NCBI GenBank assembly: GCA_018367495.1
Contig: JAGZGB010000005.1
Span: 1 to 44,070 of the forward strand
DNA: 44,070 bases
DNA from: Veillonella sp.
GTDB taxonomy: Bacteria; Bacillota_C; Negativicutes; Veillonellales; Veillonellaceae
Direction: 5' to 3'
Position numbers and translations under genes: made by a program. Under the pieces are notes generated by a model. The model saw nothing but the letters and a program-made list of their open reading frames with translations, was not told the origin of the DNA and did no database searches. How positions within the stretch are numbered: position 1 is the stretch's first letter; each line of letters opens with the position of its first letter. This document shows positions 42,295 to 44,070 of this stretch, piece by piece.

Positions 42295-42332
42295 CTAATA
42301 GTCCTTATAGCATACGCTATAAGGACTATTAG
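42295..42332. repeat. 17-bp perfect hairpin between the autotransporter and phosphatase genes
   Basis: The arms at 42295-42311 (CTAATAGTCCTTATAGC) and 42316-42332 pair perfectly around ATAC. There is no U-run on either side. It lies 12 bases past the autotransporter stop and 6 bases before the ribosome binding site of the phosphatase gene. It may be an atypical terminator or an mRNA-processing or stabilising site. Confidence 0.6.
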
Positions 42333-42344
42333 TGCAATATTTAA

Positions 42345-44070
42345 TTAGAAGTTATGTCTAACCCCTGCATCGATACGCCATGTATTATCTATAGTAGCAC
42401 CAAAGTTTTTAGTGAATGTACCATATAGATATGTGCTAGGACGAACGCTCCAAGAAGCGCCGATTTCCGCATCAAGCCATGTATCCTTTAAATCTACAGT
42501 TGTTTGTACTGTTGGGTTACCTGGTGCAGAATATGTAGTATTTACCTTACCAGAGAATTCATAAGCTAGTGCTAGTTTTGCAAAGATATTAGATTTTTCT
42601 GTTTCTTTACCAATACCAATGCCAAGTCTACCTACCGCAGAGTTTACAGCATCAGATTTCACATGCATGGATCCGCCGCCCGCAATAGTTGCATCATAGG
42701 ATACACCATTTAAACGACCTAGAATAAATTCTACACTAGGGTCTATATAGAAACCATTTTGTTTTTTAATACGTTTGCCATATTCAGCACTCAAGGATGT
42801 ACCAAATGTATGGTAGTTACCATTCAAACGTTGGCCACTAATTGAGTTAAGGCTATAGTCGTTGGATAATCTATTACCACGAGCGATGATATCGATATAA
42901 CGACCATCCTTATGTTTCTTTGTACCATATAAGGCTATACCGCCAAGCTTACCGTCGCCACTGCCGTTGGCATAAGAGTTACTAGATGTACTGTAATCTA
43001 GGACACCGCCGAAAATCCAGCCATTGGAGGCTTTATGATCATACCCGATTTGTACGCCATTGTATGTCATATGTGCATCAGCACCATCTGTAATCTTAGA
43101 TTTACCACCTATATATTTAGCCCATACTCCTTTATCTGTATTAGCTAGACGAAGATCACCTAAACGACGTTGTAAATCATTAGTATTATTTTTCCACGCC
43201 ATAACTGTTGAAGTAAGGGCAGATTTTGTGCCACCTACGAGCGATGATTCACTAGCACGAACAACTTTTGTTGTATCATCTACAACGAGATGACCTTGAG
43301 AATCAAAATAATCTGCCCCTAGGTCTGCAACAGCACCAGGTGTAGTAACGCCTTCATTAATTTGAACTGTTGTGCTAAGTTTCTTATCATTGCCTGTGTA
43401 TTGTAATTTCTTAGCTAATGCTTGAATATCCTTTTTGTAGCTTGCATCGTCGATGGTATTACCGGAATGGTCGCCTTTCATTGTAATATGGCTATTATCC
43501 GCCGCATGTTCAACGACGATTTGGCCTTTTCCAGCTTCGCTTGCTGGTACGCCAGATTTATAAATAGCATTCACATAACCGCTATAGTTCTGAATTGTTA
43601 TAGGCCGCGCATCGATAGGATGAATGTTACCTGCTGCAGTTGGGTTAACACCACCTACAAGATTACGAACCTTACTCCCCTTGTATAGGTACGCTGCATT
43701 ATCCCCTGATGGACGTTCTTTTTTAGGTGTAGGACGCTCCATGCCAATCCATTCATTATTCCAAGTAGCTCCGTTTTGTAGGTAAATATCTGCACCAGAA
43801 TTATGAGGGTTTTTATTGCTTTCAGCATATTCATTTAATACAGCACCTGTGAGGCTAGAGTTAGGTGTTGTGAAAGCTAGTGCTATATTAGTTGGTTCTA
43901 CATTATGGTTTGGATCGCGACCATAATCCTTATCGATTAGGCCTACATTACCAACAGCAACCAAGTCTTTGGTACCTGGATGTTTGCCATCAGCGCCTGC
44001 ATTAACATATACATCCCCTTCTTCTGCTACTACAGAATAGGTATCAGATGTTTCTACAGGATGAGTGATA
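42345..44070 (-). CDS. Autotransporter, C-terminal part with beta-barrel (5' end outside window)
   Basis: The frame is open to the right edge of the window, so the N-terminus and signal peptide are missing. About 575 residues are visible. The last 270 or so form an autotransporter beta-domain: VWAKYIGGKSKITDGADAHMTYNGVQIGYDH, GWIFGGVLDYS, alternating hydrophobic strands, and a terminal DAGVRHNF ending in Phe, the outer-membrane assembly signal. The upstream part is a repetitive, glycine- and asparagine-rich passenger stalk. The protein would be inserted in the outer membrane by the Bam complex and present its passenger at the surface, probably for adhesion. No autocleavage site is obvious. 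Confidence 0.9.
   Translation of the reverse strand, partial: ITHPVETSDTYSVVAEEGDVYVNAGADGKHPGTKDLVAVGNVGLIDKDYGRDPNHNVEPTNIALAFTTPNSSLTGAVLNEYAESNKNPHNSGADIYLQNGATWNNEWIGMERPTPKKERPSGDNAAYLYKGSKVRNLVGGVNPTAAGNIHPIDARPITIQNYSGYVNAIYKSGVPASEAGKGQIVVEHAADNSHITMKGDHSGNTIDDASYKKDIQALAKKLQYTGNDKKLSTTVQINEGVTTPGAVADLGADYFDSQGHLVVDDTTKVVRASESSLVGGTKSALTSTVMAWKNNTNDLQRRLGDLRLANTDKGVWAKYIGGKSKITDGADAHMTYNGVQIGYDHKASNGWIFGGVLDYSTSSNSYANGSGDGKLGGIALYGTKKHKDGRYIDIIARGNRLSNDYSLNSISGQRLNGNYHTFGTSLSAEYGKRIKKQNGFYIDPSVEFILGRLNGVSYDATIAGGGSMHVKSDAVNSAVGRLGIGIGKETEKSNIFAKLALAYEFSGKVNTTYSAPGNPTVQTTVDLKDTWLDAEIGASWSVRPSTYLYGTFTKNFGATIDNTWRIDAGVRHNF

Noticed and set aside
1..44070. CRISPR arrays, prophage, intact insertion sequences, toxin-antitoxin or defence cassettes
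   Set aside because: No regularly spaced direct repeats, transposases, integrases or phage structural genes were found. The only mobile-like signal is the short inverted-repeat element at 41730-41810.

Overview
The window looks like chromosomal DNA of a Negativicutes bacterium, most likely Veillonella. It is AT-rich with strong AGGAGG-type ribosome binding sites like a Firmicute, yet it encodes an outer-membrane autotransporter beta-barrel ending in Phe, which is expected of a diderm Firmicute. The two-subunit fumarase, a C4-dicarboxylate carrier relic and formate-THF ligase fit an anaerobe living on lactate and dicarboxylates. Genus assignment is inference; no rRNA is present. Nearly all genes lie on the minus strand, so operons below are given in decreasing coordinates.

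Region by region: (1) 1-6140: DUF3793 protein with a Fur-like promoter, leading into a gene cut at position 1; a secreted protein; glnS; a D-2-hydroxyacid dehydrogenase; MscL with a zinc-ribbon tail; an EamA exporter. (2) 6240-9390: thrC, a Dyp-type peroxidase, and a small HTH gene overlapped by a 52-codon ORF. (3) 9445-13041: tRNA-Lys(CTT), a MOSC-moaA-small-protein molybdopterin operon, and a nucleobase permease with PurBox-like sites. (4) 13142-17376: fhs/fchA one-carbon genes and fumarase alpha/beta. (5) 17757-21784: an AraC regulator and the coupled set thiT-like/mobAB/moeA. (6) 21884-26815: guaC (plus strand), an MFS transporter, a tandem DUF805 protein and a broken dcuC. (7) 27080-34211: arginine biosynthesis (M20 peptidase-argF-argC-argB-argD, a 60-aa protein, a second M20 peptidase) behind a good promoter with ARG-box-like palindromes. 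(8) 34456-38790: PAP-like phosphoesterase and beta-carbonic anhydrase, then ilvBN. (9) 38862-44070: thioredoxin-like protein with an operator-like palindrome, YgbA-family protein plus methyltransferase, small unknowns, tRNA-Arg(CCG), a low-molecular-weight tyrosine phosphatase and a 5'-truncated autotransporter.

The genes mostly serve amino-acid (Arg, Val/Ile/Leu, Thr), purine, folate/one-carbon and molybdenum-cofactor metabolism. No CRISPR array, prophage, intact insertion sequence or obvious defence island is present. The items most worth a second look are the doubly broken dcuC, the overlapping HTH/small-ORF pair, PurBox-like sites shared by two purine genes, terminators placed directly in front of the fchA and carbonic anhydrase start sites, the thiamine-transporter-like gene coupled to mobAB, and an 81-bp inverted-repeat element downstream of the tyrosine phosphatase.
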